Part shown: positions 16,803 through 25,693 of the stretch, piece by piece
Numbering within the stretch: the first letter of the stretch is position 1
Layout: the number at the start of each line of letters is the position of its first letter
From: Betaproteobacteria bacterium
Lineage (GTDB): Bacteria; Pseudomonadota; Gammaproteobacteria; Burkholderiales; SG8-39
DNA length: 62,705 bases
Direction of reading: 5' to 3'
NCBI GenBank assembly: GCA_016195915.1
Contig: JACPYS010000020.1
Location: 1 to 62,705 of the forward strand
Program-made: the position numbers and the translations under genes
Notes under the pieces: generated by a model
What the model saw: only the letters and a program-made list of their open reading frames with translations
What the model was told of the DNA's origin: nothing
Databases searched by the model: none

Positions 16803-17486
16803 ATGACGCTCCGTGCCGTAAAGCCCCCCCACGAAACCCGCACGCGCATCCTCGATGCCGCCGAAGACCTGTTCATGCAGCACGGGTTCGAAGCGACTTC
16901 GATGCGCATGCTCACGGCGAAAGCCGGGGTCAACCTCGCAGCGGTCAACTACCACTTCGGCTCCAAGGATGCGTTGATCGAAGCAGTGTTCCGTCGCCGG
17001 CTGGACCCGATGAACGCCGAGCGTCTCGCGGAACTCGACCGGCTCGAAACCGAAGCGAACGGCAAGCCGCTCCCGCCCGAGGCGATCATCCGCGCGTTCA
17101 TCCGTACCAGCCTGAAGATGGTCGGGGACACGCGTTCAGGGGGACGTACATTCGTGCGCCTGCTGGGCCGCACCTACACCGAACCGTCGAAACCGATTCG
17201 CGCGCTCATCGGGCAGCTGTATTGCCAGACGATCGAGCGCTTCAAGGCCGCGTTCACGCGCGCCTTGCCGCAATTGCCGCGCGAGGAACTGTTCTGGCGC
17301 ATGCATTTCATGTTCGGCACGCTGTCCTACACGCTTGCCGCGACAGACACGGTCCAGATGATCGCCGGCACCAAGCCGGAAGACCGGCACGACGCGCGCG
17401 CCCTCGAGGAGCGTCTGGTGGGCTTTCTCTGCGCCGGCCTGCACGCACCGCGCGCCGAAAACACCAGCGTCAAGAAAGCAGCCTAG
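16803..17486 (+). CDS. TetR-family fatty acid regulator (PsrA-like)
   Basis: About 227 aa. The N-terminal HTH is TRTRILDAAEDLFMQHGFEA with MLTAKAGVNLAAVNYHFGSK. The C-terminal domain contains SGGRTFVRLLGRTYTEP and MHFMFGTLSYTLA, as in regulators that sense acyl-CoA or fatty acids. It directly precedes fadE (28 bp) and has a perfect palindromic operator upstream. Likely a repressor of the beta-oxidation operon relieved by long-chain acyl ligands. Confidence 0.82.
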   Translation: MTLRAVKPPHETRTRILDAAEDLFMQHGFEATSMRMLTAKAGVNLAAVNYHFGSKDALIEAVFRRRLDPMNAERLAELDRLETEANGKPLPPEAIIRAFIRTSLKMVGDTRSGGRTFVRLLGRTYTEPSKPIRALIGQLYCQTIERFKAAFTRALPQLPREELFWRMHFMFGTLSYTLAATDTVQMIAGTKPEDRHDARALEERLVGFLCAGLHAPRAENTSVKKAA

Positions 17487-17514
17487 ACTTCGCCCCGCTG
17501 CAACGGAGGTTTCC

Positions 17515-20004
17515 ATGCTTGCATTTGCACTCGTTTGCGTCGCCGCGTTTCTCGTGTTCGGATTCCTCGGCGCCCCGCTCATTGCCTGGACAATTGCGAT
17601 CGCTGCGGTGCTCGCCTGGCTCGCGCAATTCGCCGCTTTCAGCGCTGCGGCCGACGCATCGCTCGCCATCGCCTTTGCCGTTGCAGCGCTGATTGCGAAC
17701 ATTCCGGCGCTGCGCAGGCGAGCGTTGAGCGACGCGGTGCTCGGCATGTTCCGCCGCATCCTTCCGGACATGTCGCAGACCGAGCGAGAGGCGATCGACG
17801 CAGGGACCGTATGGTGGGACGGCGAGCTTTTCTCCGGCAAGCCCGACTGGAACAAGCTCCTCGCGATCCCCGCGCCGAAGCTCTCTGCGGAGGAACAGGC
17901 CTTCCTCGACGGCCCGGTGGACCGGGTCTGCGCGATGGTCAACGACTGGGAAGTGACACACGAGCGCTACGACCTGTCCGAACCAGTGTGGCAGTTCCTG
18001 AAGGACAAGGGTTTCTTCGGCATGATCATCCCGAGAAAGTACGGCGGCCTCGGTTTCTCGGCGCTCGCGCATTCCGCGGTGGTGATGAAACTCTCGACGC
18101 GCTCGAACGCGCTCGCGGTCACCGTGATGGTGCCCAACTCGCTCGGACCGGCCGAGCTTCTGCTGCATTACGGCACCGACGAGCAGAAGGACCACTACCT
18201 GCCGCGCCTGGCCAGAGGCCAGGAAATTCCGTGCTTCGCGCTCACTTCGCCCGAGGCCGGTTCCGACGCCGCGTCGATCCCGGACTACGGCGTGGTGTGC
18301 AAGGGGCTCTGGCAGGGCAAGGAAGTGCTGGGCATGCGCCTGACCTGGGACAAGCGCTATATCACGCTGGGACCCGTGGCCACGCTGCTGGGACTCGCGT
18401 TTCGCCTCTACGACCCGGATAAACTCCTCGGCGCGCACGGTGAAGGGCGTGAAGACCTGGGCATTACCTGCGCGCTGATCCCGGCAAGTACGCCCGGTGT
18501 GAACATCGGCCGCCGGCACCTGCCGCTCAACGCGGTGTTTCAGAACGGCCCGAACTGGGGCAAGGACGTGTTCGTGCCGATCGACTGGATCATCGGCGGC
18601 ACCGAGTACGCCGGCAAGGGCTGGATGATGCTGATGAACTGCCTCGCCGCCGGCCGCTCGATTTCGCTGCCGAGTTCCTCGGTGGGCGGCGCGAAAGGGC
18701 TCGCGCGCTACACTGGCGCGTACGCGCGCGTCAGGACCCAATTCAAGACCGCCATCGGCCGGCTAGAAGGCGTAGAGGAAGCGCTGGGGCGCATCGCAGC
18801 GAACGCCTACATGATGGAAGCGACGCGCGTGATGACCGCGGGCGCGGTCGATCTGGGCGAAAGACCCTCGGTGATCTCTGCGATCGCCAAGTACCACATG
18901 ACCGAGCGCGTGCGCAAGGTGGTGGACGACGCGATGGACATCCACGCCGGCAAGGGCATCTGCCTCGGACCGAACAACTGGGTCGGCCGCGGCTACCAGG
19001 TGATCCCTGTCGGAATCACCGTGGAGGGCGCGAATATCCTGACGCGCAGCCTGATCATCTTCGGCCAGGGCGCCATCCGCTGCCACCCCTACGTCCTGCG
19101 CGAAATGCGCGCCGCGAAGGACCCCGACCACGCGCTTGCATCGGTCGAATTCGACGACGCATTCACCTCGCACGTCGGCCACACCCTCGCAAACGGCGTA
19201 CGCGCCTTCGTGCACGGCCTCACCGGCGCGCGCTTCGCTCCCGCACCAGCCGGCGCGGCGCCCGAGACCGCGCGCTACTACCAGCGCGCGGCGCAACTCT
19301 CGGCCGCATTCGCGCTCCTCGCAGACATGTCCATGCTCGCCATGGGCGGCGCGCTGAAGAGAAAGGAAAAGATTTCGGCGCGCCTCGGCGACGTGCTTTC
19401 GATGATGTACCTCATATCGGCCACGTTGAAACGCTACGAAGACGAGGGACGCATCCGCGACGACCTGCCGCTCCTGCACTGGTCGGTACGCGACGCGCTG
19501 TGGCAGGCGCAGCAGGCGATCGACGCCATCTACGCGAACTTTCCGGTGCCCGCGCTGCGCTCCGTATTGCGCTGGATAGTGTTCCCGCTCGGCACGCCGT
19601 TCCGCCCGTCCAAGGACAGGCACAACCACCGTTGCGCGAGACTCGCGCTCGAGCCCGGTGCCGCCCGCGACCGGCTTACCGCCGGCATGTACCTGCCCAA
19701 GGGCGAGGAAGACGCGACCGGCGTGCTCGAGGCGGCGTTCACGGCGACCGTCGCCTGCGAACCCATCGAGAAGAAGCTGCGCGAAGCGCTCAAGCGCCGC
19801 GACCTGGTACCTCGCTCCGGCGTCGACACCGCCGCCGTCGCGCGAGACAAGGGCGTGATCACGCCCGAAGAACACGCCCTGTGGCAAAACAAGGAGCGGC
19901 TGCGCAAGCAAGTGATCAAGGTCGACGATTTCCCGCAGGATTTCGCGCGCGCGGAGATCATGCAGAAGCTCTCACTTGAGAAACCGGTCGCCAAGGCGGC
20001 CTAG
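17515..20004 (+). CDS. fadE: Long-chain acyl-CoA dehydrogenase, FadE type
   Basis: 829 aa, the usual FadE length. The N-terminus has two hydrophobic segments (LAFALVCVAAFLVFGFL and IAAVLAWLAQFAAF) anchoring the protein to the membrane. The acyl-CoA dehydrogenase core includes GFFGMIIPRKYGGLGFS and CFALTSPEAGSDAASI. AGKGICLGPNNWVGRGYQ and VEGANILTRSLIIFGQGA follow, with a C-terminal DUF1974 extension. It does the first, FAD-dependent step of beta-oxidation. GGAGG lies before the ATG. Confidence 0.92.
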   Translation: MLAFALVCVAAFLVFGFLGAPLIAWTIAIAAVLAWLAQFAAFSAAADASLAIAFAVAALIANIPALRRRALSDAVLGMFRRILPDMSQTEREAIDAGTVWWDGELFSGKPDWNKLLAIPAPKLSAEEQAFLDGPVDRVCAMVNDWEVTHERYDLSEPVWQFLKDKGFFGMIIPRKYGGLGFSALAHSAVVMKLSTRSNALAVTVMVPNSLGPAELLLHYGTDEQKDHYLPRLARGQEIPCFALTSPEAGSDAASIPDYGVVCKGLWQGKEVLGMRLTWDKRYITLGPVATLLGLAFRLYDPDKLLGAHGEGREDLGITCALIPASTPGVNIGRRHLPLNAVFQNGPNWGKDVFVPIDWIIGGTEYAGKGWMMLMNCLAAGRSISLPSSSVGGAKGLARYTGAYARVRTQFKTAIGRLEGVEEALGRIAANAYMMEATRVMTAGAVDLGERPSVISAIAKYHMTERVRKVVDDAMDIHAGKGICLGPNNWVGRGYQVIPVGITVEGANILTRSLIIFGQGAIRCHPYVLREMRAAKDPDHALASVEFDDAFTSHVGHTLANGVRAFVHGLTGARFAPAPAGAAPETARYYQRAAQLSAAFALLADMSMLAMGGALKRKEKISARLGDVLSMMYLISATLKRYEDEGRIRDDLPLLHWSVRDALWQAQQAIDAIYANFPVPALRSVLRWIVFPLGTPFRPSKDRHNHRCARLALEPGAARDRLTAGMYLPKGEEDATGVLEAAFTATVACEPIEKKLREALKRRDLVPRSGVDTAAVARDKGVITPEEHALWQNKERLRKQVIKVDDFPQDFARAEIMQKLSLEKPVAKAA

Positions 20005-20017
20005 CCCGGAGATCGAG

Positions 20018-21322
20018 ATGCCGAGTCCGATTGCGAAACCCGTCTACGTCGTCGATGGCACGCGCACGCCGTTCCTCAAGGCAAAGAATCGTCCAGGGCC
20101 GTTTTCGGCGGGCGACCTCGCCACCCAGGCGGGGCGCACGCTCCTCATGCGCCAGTCCTTCGCGCCGACCGACCTCGATGAGGTGATTCTCGGCTGCGCC
20201 TCGCCTTCACCCGACGAGGTGAACGTAGGGCGTGTGGTCGCGCTGAGAATGGGATGCGGGCACAAGGTGCCGGGGTGGACGGTGATGAGGAATTGCGCCT
20301 CGGGCATGCAGGCGCTCGATTCGGGCATGAACAACATCATCGCCGGGCGTTCGCACCTGGTGCTTGCCGGCGGCGTGGATGCGCTCTCGCGCGCGCCGCT
20401 GCTGCTCTCGGATGCGATGGTGCTGTGGCTCTCGGGCTGGTATGCGACGAAATCGCTCGGCCAGAAGGCCGCCGCGCTCGGCAAGCTCAAGCTCGGCTAC
20501 CTCGCGCCGGTGATCGGCATCATGAAGGGCCTCACCGACCCGATGGTCGGATTGCTGATGGGCCAGACCGCGGAAAACATCGCGCATCGTTTCGGCATCG
20601 ACCGCGACATGATGGATGCCTACTCGGTGCGCAGCCACCAGCGCGTGGTCGCCGCGCAGGATGCCGGCCGGCTTGCACCCGGCGGCGGCGAACTGGAAGC
20701 CGTATACGACCGCGACGGCAACGCGTATTCGCTCGACGACGGCGTGCGGCGCGATTCCTCGATGGAAAGCCTCGCCAAGCTGAAGCCGTTCTTCGACCGC
20801 AAGTACGGTAACGTCACGCCCGGCAACAGCTCGCAGATCACCGACGGGGCTGCGTGGCTGATCCTCGCGGACCAAGAAGCCGTCAAACGCCACGACCTGA
20901 AGCCGATCGGACGCATCCTCGATTCCGAGTGGGCGGGGCTCGACCCGGCGCAGATGGGACTGGGTCCGGTGCACGCCTCGACGCCGATCCTCAAGAGAAA
21001 CGGCATGCAGCTCAACGATCCCGACGTGTGGGAGATCAACGAGGCATTTGCCGCCCAGGTGCTCGGCTGCCTTGCCGCCTGGAAGGACGAAAAGTACTGC
21101 AAGGAGCAGCTCGGTCTCGAAGGCGCGATGGGCGAGCTCGACCAGGCGAAGTTGAACGCCGATGGCGGAGCGGTCGCGCTCGGCCACCCGGTGGGCGCGT
21201 CGGGCGCGAGGATCGTGCTGCACGTGCTGAAGGCGCTCAAGAGGAGCGGCGGAAAGAAAGGCCTGGCTTCGATCTGCATCGGCGGCGGGTTGGGCGGTGC
21301 AATGCTCCTCGAATCGCTCTGA
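20018..21322 (+). CDS. Acetyl-CoA acyltransferase (thiolase), FadI/FadA-like
   Basis: 434 aa from ATG 20018 (MPSPIAKPVYVVDGTRTP). The acyl-accepting Cys is in NCASGMQALDSG, the His in EINEAFAAQVLG, and the second Cys/Gly site in GHPVGASGARI and ICIGGGLGGAM. It cleaves 3-ketoacyl-CoA in the last step of beta-oxidation. GAGAT lies just upstream, and the gene follows fadE by 13 bp. Confidence 0.9.
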   Translation: MPSPIAKPVYVVDGTRTPFLKAKNRPGPFSAGDLATQAGRTLLMRQSFAPTDLDEVILGCASPSPDEVNVGRVVALRMGCGHKVPGWTVMRNCASGMQALDSGMNNIIAGRSHLVLAGGVDALSRAPLLLSDAMVLWLSGWYATKSLGQKAAALGKLKLGYLAPVIGIMKGLTDPMVGLLMGQTAENIAHRFGIDRDMMDAYSVRSHQRVVAAQDAGRLAPGGGELEAVYDRDGNAYSLDDGVRRDSSMESLAKLKPFFDRKYGNVTPGNSSQITDGAAWLILADQEAVKRHDLKPIGRILDSEWAGLDPAQMGLGPVHASTPILKRNGMQLNDPDVWEINEAFAAQVLGCLAAWKDEKYCKEQLGLEGAMGELDQAKLNADGGAVALGHPVGASGARIVLHVLKALKRSGGKKGLASICIGGGLGGAMLLESL

Positions 21323-21332
21323 AGGACGGCAA

Positions 21333-23258
21333 ATGAAACACTGGCGGCACGAAAAGGATGCGCAGGGACTGGTCTGGCTCACGTTCGACCGCGCGGGCGA
21401 GTCGACCAACACGTTCTCGAAGGAGGCGATCGCGGAGCTGTCCCAGGCGCTCGACGAAATAGCCAAGCTCTCGCCCAAGGGCATGATCGTGCGCTCGGCG
21501 AAGAGCGCGTTCGCCGCGGGCGCTGATGTCGAGGAGTTCACGCGCTTTGCCTCGCCCGAGGAAGCACTTGCTTTCGTGCGCTCCGGCTGGGACGTGCTGC
21601 AGAAACTGCGCGACCTGCCCTTCCCGAGCACCGCGATGGTCAACGGCTTTTGCATGGGCGGCGGCCTGGAGCTCGCGCTCGCCTGCCGCCACATCGTCGC
21701 GCTCGACGATCCAGCGACGCGCTTTGCGTTCCCGGAAGTGATGCTCGGCATCGCACCGGTCTGGCACGGCGTGCAGTGGCTGCCGAAAAAGATCGGGCCG
21801 GTCGCGGCCATGGACATGCTGCTCACGGGCAAGACGATCGATGCGCAGCGCGCCAAGCGCATGCGGCTGGCCGACCAGTGCGTTCCGTTGCGCATCCTGG
21901 AGAACACCGCGCGCATGGTGACGCTCGAAGCACCCGCGCCGAAACCGCTGCCGCTGATGCAGCGGCTGATGCTCGGACCGTTGCGCGGAATGGTCGTCTC
22001 GCAGGCGAAAAAACAGGTGGCGCGCCGCGCGAAGCGCGAACACTACCCGGCGCCCTACGCGATTCTCGAGCTGTGGCAGAAGTACGACGGCGATCCGTTC
22101 GCGGTACCCTCGGGCGAACCCTGCTCGATCAACGCGCTGTTCGATCATCCGACGACGCGCAGCCTGATCCGCATCTTCTTCCTGCAGGAAAAAATGAAAT
22201 CGCTCGGCAAGGGCGGCGCGGAAGCGAAGCACGTGCACGTCGTGGGCGCGGGCGTAATGGGTGGCGACATCGCGGCCATCTGCGCGATGCGCGGCATCAC
22301 GGTGACGCTGCAGGACACCTCGCCCGAGCGCATCGCCCCGGCAATCCAGCGCGCGGCGAAGCTGTTCGAGCGCCGCCTGCGCGACCCGCGCCGCGTGCGC
22401 GACGCGCTGGACCGGATGATTCCCGACGTGAACGGCGAGGGGGCCGCGCGCGCCGACATCATCATCGAGGCGATCTTCGAGAACCTGCCGGCCAAGCGCG
22501 AGCTGTTCGCGAAACTGGAAGCGGCGGCCAAGCCCGGCGCGGTGCTCGCGAGCAATACCTCGAGCCTCAAGCTCGCCGACATCTCCGCCGACTTCAAGGA
22601 CCCGTCGCGCCTCGTGGGCATCCATTTCTTCAACCCGGTGCCGCAGATGATGCTGGTGGAGATCGTCTCGGCGGCCAACACCAATGCCGTGGCCGCGAAG
22701 AAAGCCGCTGCGTTCGTGCGCCAGATCGACAAGCTGCCGCTGCCCGTGAAGGATTCGCCCGGGTTCCTCGTCAACCGCGTGCTGGGCCCCTACATGCAGC
22801 AGGCCTTCCGCATGCTCGACGAGGGCGTCAAACCCGAGACCATCGATCGCGCGATGGAGGACTTCGGCATGCCGATGGGGCCGGTGGAACTCGCCGACAC
22901 CGTGGGCCTCGACATCTGCCTGGCCGCGGGCAAAGCGCTTGCCAAGAAGGGGTCCGACGGCGAGCAGCCCGACGCGCCACAAATCCTGCTCAACAAGGTG
23001 GCGCTGGGCCACTTGGGGCGCAAGACCAGCCAGGGCATCTACCGCTACGAAAACGGCAAGGCCGTGAAAGGCCAGCCCGACGCTTACGGCAAGGACATGG
23101 TCGACGCGCTGGTCGATCCCTACCTGGCAGAGGCCAAGGCCGTCGTGGCCGAGGGTGTCGTGGCCGACGCCGATCTCGCCGACGCGGGCCTGATCTTCGG
23201 CACGGGTTTCGCGCCGTTCCGCGGCGGTCCGCTTCACTACGCTGCGCAAAAGAAGTGA
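21333..23258 (+). CDS. fadJ: Bifunctional enoyl-CoA hydratase/3-hydroxyacyl-CoA dehydrogenase (FadJ-like)
   Basis: 641 aa. The N-terminal crotonase domain has FAAGADVEEF and FCMGGGLELALACRH with FPEVMLGIAPVWHG. The C-terminal dehydrogenase has the nucleotide motif VVGAGVMGGDIA, HFFNPVPQMMLVEI (catalytic His) and DSPGFLVNRVLGPYM. It does steps two and three of beta-oxidation and works with the adjacent thiolase. ATG 21333 is preceded by AAGGA, 10 bp after the thiolase stop. Confidence 0.9.
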   Translation: MKHWRHEKDAQGLVWLTFDRAGESTNTFSKEAIAELSQALDEIAKLSPKGMIVRSAKSAFAAGADVEEFTRFASPEEALAFVRSGWDVLQKLRDLPFPSTAMVNGFCMGGGLELALACRHIVALDDPATRFAFPEVMLGIAPVWHGVQWLPKKIGPVAAMDMLLTGKTIDAQRAKRMRLADQCVPLRILENTARMVTLEAPAPKPLPLMQRLMLGPLRGMVVSQAKKQVARRAKREHYPAPYAILELWQKYDGDPFAVPSGEPCSINALFDHPTTRSLIRIFFLQEKMKSLGKGGAEAKHVHVVGAGVMGGDIAAICAMRGITVTLQDTSPERIAPAIQRAAKLFERRLRDPRRVRDALDRMIPDVNGEGAARADIIIEAIFENLPAKRELFAKLEAAAKPGAVLASNTSSLKLADISADFKDPSRLVGIHFFNPVPQMMLVEIVSAANTNAVAAKKAAAFVRQIDKLPLPVKDSPGFLVNRVLGPYMQQAFRMLDEGVKPETIDRAMEDFGMPMGPVELADTVGLDICLAAGKALAKKGSDGEQPDAPQILLNKVALGHLGRKTSQGIYRYENGKAVKGQPDAYGKDMVDALVDPYLAEAKAVVAEGVVADADLADAGLIFGTGFAPFRGGPLHYAAQKK

Positions 23259-23656
23259 AGCGGGCGGTGCCGGAAACGCATCTGCCGAAGGGCAAGGCGC
23301 CGATGCTTCGCGTCGTGCCGATGCCGGCCGACGCAAACCACAACGGCGACATCTTCGGCGGCTGGATCATGTCGCAGGTGGACGTCGCGGGCGGCGTGCT
23401 CGCCGGGCGCATCGCGCGCGGACGCGTGGCGACGGTGGCGGTGAATTCTTTCGTGTTCAAGCACCCGGTGCAGATCGGCGACCTGCTGAGCCTGTATTCG
23501 GAGGTGGTGCGCGTCGGCAATACCTCGGTGACGATCTCGGTCGAGGTGTACGCCGAGCGCAGCCCGCAGGACATCAAGGTGGTGAAGGTGACCGAAGCAA
23601 CGCTGACCTACGTCGCGATCGACGCCCACGGACGGCCGCGGCCGATTCCGAAATGA
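23255..23656 (+). CDS. Acyl-CoA thioesterase, YciA/hotdog family
   Basis: About 133 aa. The hotdog-fold motif is MPADANHNGDIFGGWIMSQV, followed by VATVAVNSFVFKHPV and VYAERSPQD. YciA-type enzymes hydrolyse acyl-CoA to CoA and the free acid. GTG 23255 overlaps the fadJ stop (GTGA); GTG 23267 (VPETHLPKG) is an equally good start. It lies inside the fad operon and may release CoA during fatty acid breakdown. Confidence 0.8.
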   Translation: MKRAVPETHLPKGKAPMLRVVPMPADANHNGDIFGGWIMSQVDVAGGVLAGRIARGRVATVAVNSFVFKHPVQIGDLLSLYSEVVRVGNTSVTISVEVYAERSPQDIKVVKVTEATLTYVAIDAHGRPRPIPK

Positions 23657-23672
23657 GCTGGAGCGGACCGCG

Positions 23673-24521
23673 ATGAAGGAATTGCGGGGCAATGTGTCAG
23701 TAGTCACCGGCGGAGCAAGCGGTCTGGGACGCGCCATGGCGCTTGCCTTCGCGCGCGAGGGCATGCACGTCGCGATCGCGGATGTCGATGCAGCGAATCT
23801 CGAGCGCGTCGCGGCCGAGCTGCGCGCGACCGGCGTGAAAGCGTTCGCGGCGCGCGTGGACGTCTCGAAGGCCGAACAGGTCGATCGTTTCGCGCAGGAC
23901 GTTCTCGGAGCGCTGGGCGGTGTGCACGTCGTGTGCAACAACGCGGGCGTCGCCCCGATCGGCGCTGCGTGGGAGAGCACGCTCGCCGATTGGGAGTGGA
24001 CGATGGGCGTTAACCTGTGGGGCGTGATCCACGGCGTGCGCGCGTTCACCCCGATGCTGCTCGCGCAGAACGAGGGCCACATCGTCAACACTGCGTCGGT
24101 GGCGGGCCTCATCAATCCTCCCAGTTCGGCGGTATACAACGTCACCAAGCACGGTGTAGTCGCGCTCTCGGAAACGCTGCACCACGATCTGGACGAGCGC
24201 AACTCGAAGGTCGGCGTTTCAGTGCTCTGCCCGGCCTACGTTCCGACGGGCATCGCCGATTCCGCGCGCAACCGCCCGGTTGAACTGTCCAACCCGGAAA
24301 GCGGGAAATCAGCCGATCAACTGGCGCGCGAGGAAATGCTGCGCAAGGCGGTGACCTCCGGAAAGGTCTCAGCAGAGCAGGTCGCGCGCGCGGTGGTCGA
24401 TGCGGTGAAGGAAAACCGCTTTTACATCCTTACGCATCCGCGCATCAACGGCGCGATCAGGGCGCGGATGGAGGCCATCCTTGCGGGGCGACCGCCGTCG
24501 CATCCGATGCGCGACGCATAG
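23673..24521 (+). CDS. Short-chain dehydrogenase/reductase
   Basis: 282 aa classical SDR. The cofactor motif is TGGASGLGRAM with Asp in IADVDAANL (NAD-like), and NNAG is present. The catalytic site has Ser in NTASVAGL and Tyr-Lys in YNVTKHG. It is the last gene of the fad operon, 16 bp after the thioesterase. The substrate is unknown; a hydroxyacyl or alcohol intermediate is a reasonable guess from context. Confidence 0.85.
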   Translation: MKELRGNVSVVTGGASGLGRAMALAFAREGMHVAIADVDAANLERVAAELRATGVKAFAARVDVSKAEQVDRFAQDVLGALGGVHVVCNNAGVAPIGAAWESTLADWEWTMGVNLWGVIHGVRAFTPMLLAQNEGHIVNTASVAGLINPPSSAVYNVTKHGVVALSETLHHDLDERNSKVGVSVLCPAYVPTGIADSARNRPVELSNPESGKSADQLAREEMLRKAVTSGKVSAEQVARAVVDAVKENRFYILTHPRINGAIRARMEAILAGRPPSHPMRDA

Positions 24522-24672
24522 CGGTTTCCGGCGGCTGATTCTCCAGCACGTCAGTCATCACATTGGCGCAGGGTCTGCCGAACCGATGTTTTCGCAGCGC
24601 ATCACCGGTGGTAAGGGCTGGTAGCACGCTACGGCGAGCGATGCAACCGCGGTCCCGACATTGCTCGATTTG

Positions 24673-24894
24673 TCAGAGCAACTGTGCAAATTGTTCCGGA
24701 TCGATACCGGCCTGACGAATGATCGCGCGTAGCGTTCCAGTATCGAGTTCGCGATGATCTGGCACTACCAACTGGGCAAATGGTTGCTCACGACGCAGGA
24801 TGATGTGGCTTCCGTGCTGACGTTTCACTTTAAACCCCGCTTTCTCGAGCGCCTTGACGCAGTCCCGGCCGGACAGCCGGGGCAGATTGCTCAT
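24673..24894 (-). CDS. hicA: HicA-family mRNA interferase toxin
   Basis: 73 aa. HicA is a small double-stranded-RNA-binding-fold ribonuclease that cuts mRNA. Visible motifs are LSGRDCVKALEKAGF, KRQHGSHIIL (catalytic His in GSH) and TLRAIIRQAGI. It overlaps the upstream hicB by 4 bp (24891-24894). Confidence 0.9.
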   Translation of the reverse strand: MSNLPRLSGRDCVKALEKAGFKVKRQHGSHIILRREQPFAQLVVPDHRELDTGTLRAIIRQAGIDPEQFAQLL

Positions 24895-25097
24895 ACGGCA
24901 ACGAGCAACGCGTCGAGTGTGTCTTCGGGAATAGGCAAGCCATCATCCTTGAGCACCAGCTCGTATCCTTCGATCGCCTCCTTGATATTTTCAAGGGCGC
25001 CCTCCCTGGTCTCGCCTTGACTGATACAGCCCGGCAGACTTGGGCACTCCGCCACCCAGAGGCCATTCTCTCCGCGATAAATGATCACTTGGCGCAC
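24891..25097 (-). CDS. hicB: HicB-family antitoxin
   Basis: 68 aa. The HicB RNase-H-like fold shows GLWVAECPSLPGCISQGE and ALENIKEAIEGYELVL. It is the short form lacking an obvious C-terminal DNA-binding domain. It is the first gene of the hicBA operon and neutralises HicA. Confidence 0.88.
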   Translation of the reverse strand: MRQVIIYRGENGLWVAECPSLPGCISQGETREGALENIKEAIEGYELVLKDDGLPIPEDTLDALLVAV

Positions 25098-25321
25098 TGG
25101 ATGCTCCTGTTTCTTGTCCTATAGGCCGCATGCTATCACTGCGCCACCGGCAGGTGTCGCGCGGATGCCGGCAAGCGCGAAGTGCGGATCACTGTATTCG
25201 ACGAGGCGCTCGAGCCTTTGCTCCCCTCGACCGGACGCTGAAAGCGCCCACCAGCGTGCAAAAGTGGCTACTCGCAGGCGGCGCTCATCGCCACTCGTTC
25301 AGGTTATCTCGATCGACATGA

Positions 25322-25483
25322 CGCCGATACAATGAGACCGGCAAAGGCGATCACCGGCACATTCGCGGCAAGGAGATGCCCTATCGCTTCGTGTCCTTGG
25401 TGAAGCTGCGGCGCGATTTCGAATCGGACATGAACAAGCAAGGAGGCGAAGATGAAGAAGAAGATTCAGGTATCGGTCGGTAG
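25322..25483 (+). pseudogene. TumE-family (DUF6516) toxin, 3' remnant
   Basis: A frame reading RYNETGKGDHRHIRGKE followed by MPYRFVSLVKLRRDFESDM is the C-terminal part of the TumE (DUF6516) toxin family. A stop codon at 25319 breaks the frame just upstream, and no N-terminal half is visible in 25100-25320. It overlaps the antitoxin start at 25452. Inference: a decayed TumE/TumA pair. Confidence 0.6.
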
Positions 25484-25649
25484 CGTCGCGCAGGCGCTGG
25501 ACCGCTTCGAGCATGCCTGGCGGCAGGCGGAGAAGGGCGGCGTGCGGGCCGTGCAGGTGCGACTGAGCTTCGAGAGCCTGCCCGCGCTCCTCAAGAACCT
25601 CACGCCCGCGCGCTGGACGCTGCTCAAGCAACTCAAGCGCGACGCATAG
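25452..25649 (+). pseudogene. TumA-like (HVO_A0114) antitoxin, truncated
   Basis: 65 aa beginning MKKKIQVSVGSVAQALDRFE, matching the N-terminal part of winged-helix antitoxins paired with TumE. The family normally continues into a wHTH domain after TPARWTLLKQLKR, but here the frame stops two residues later. It follows the toxin remnant with an overlap, as in intact modules. Confidence 0.6.
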
Positions 25650-25693
25650 CGCGTCCGATTACGCCGCAAGAGCGTGCCGTCGTATTGGTGACG

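Noticed and set aside
21237-23336. 699-aa minus-strand ORF opposite fadJ
   Set aside because: Low-complexity, Arg/His-rich shadow; the plus strand encodes an intact bifunctional enzyme.
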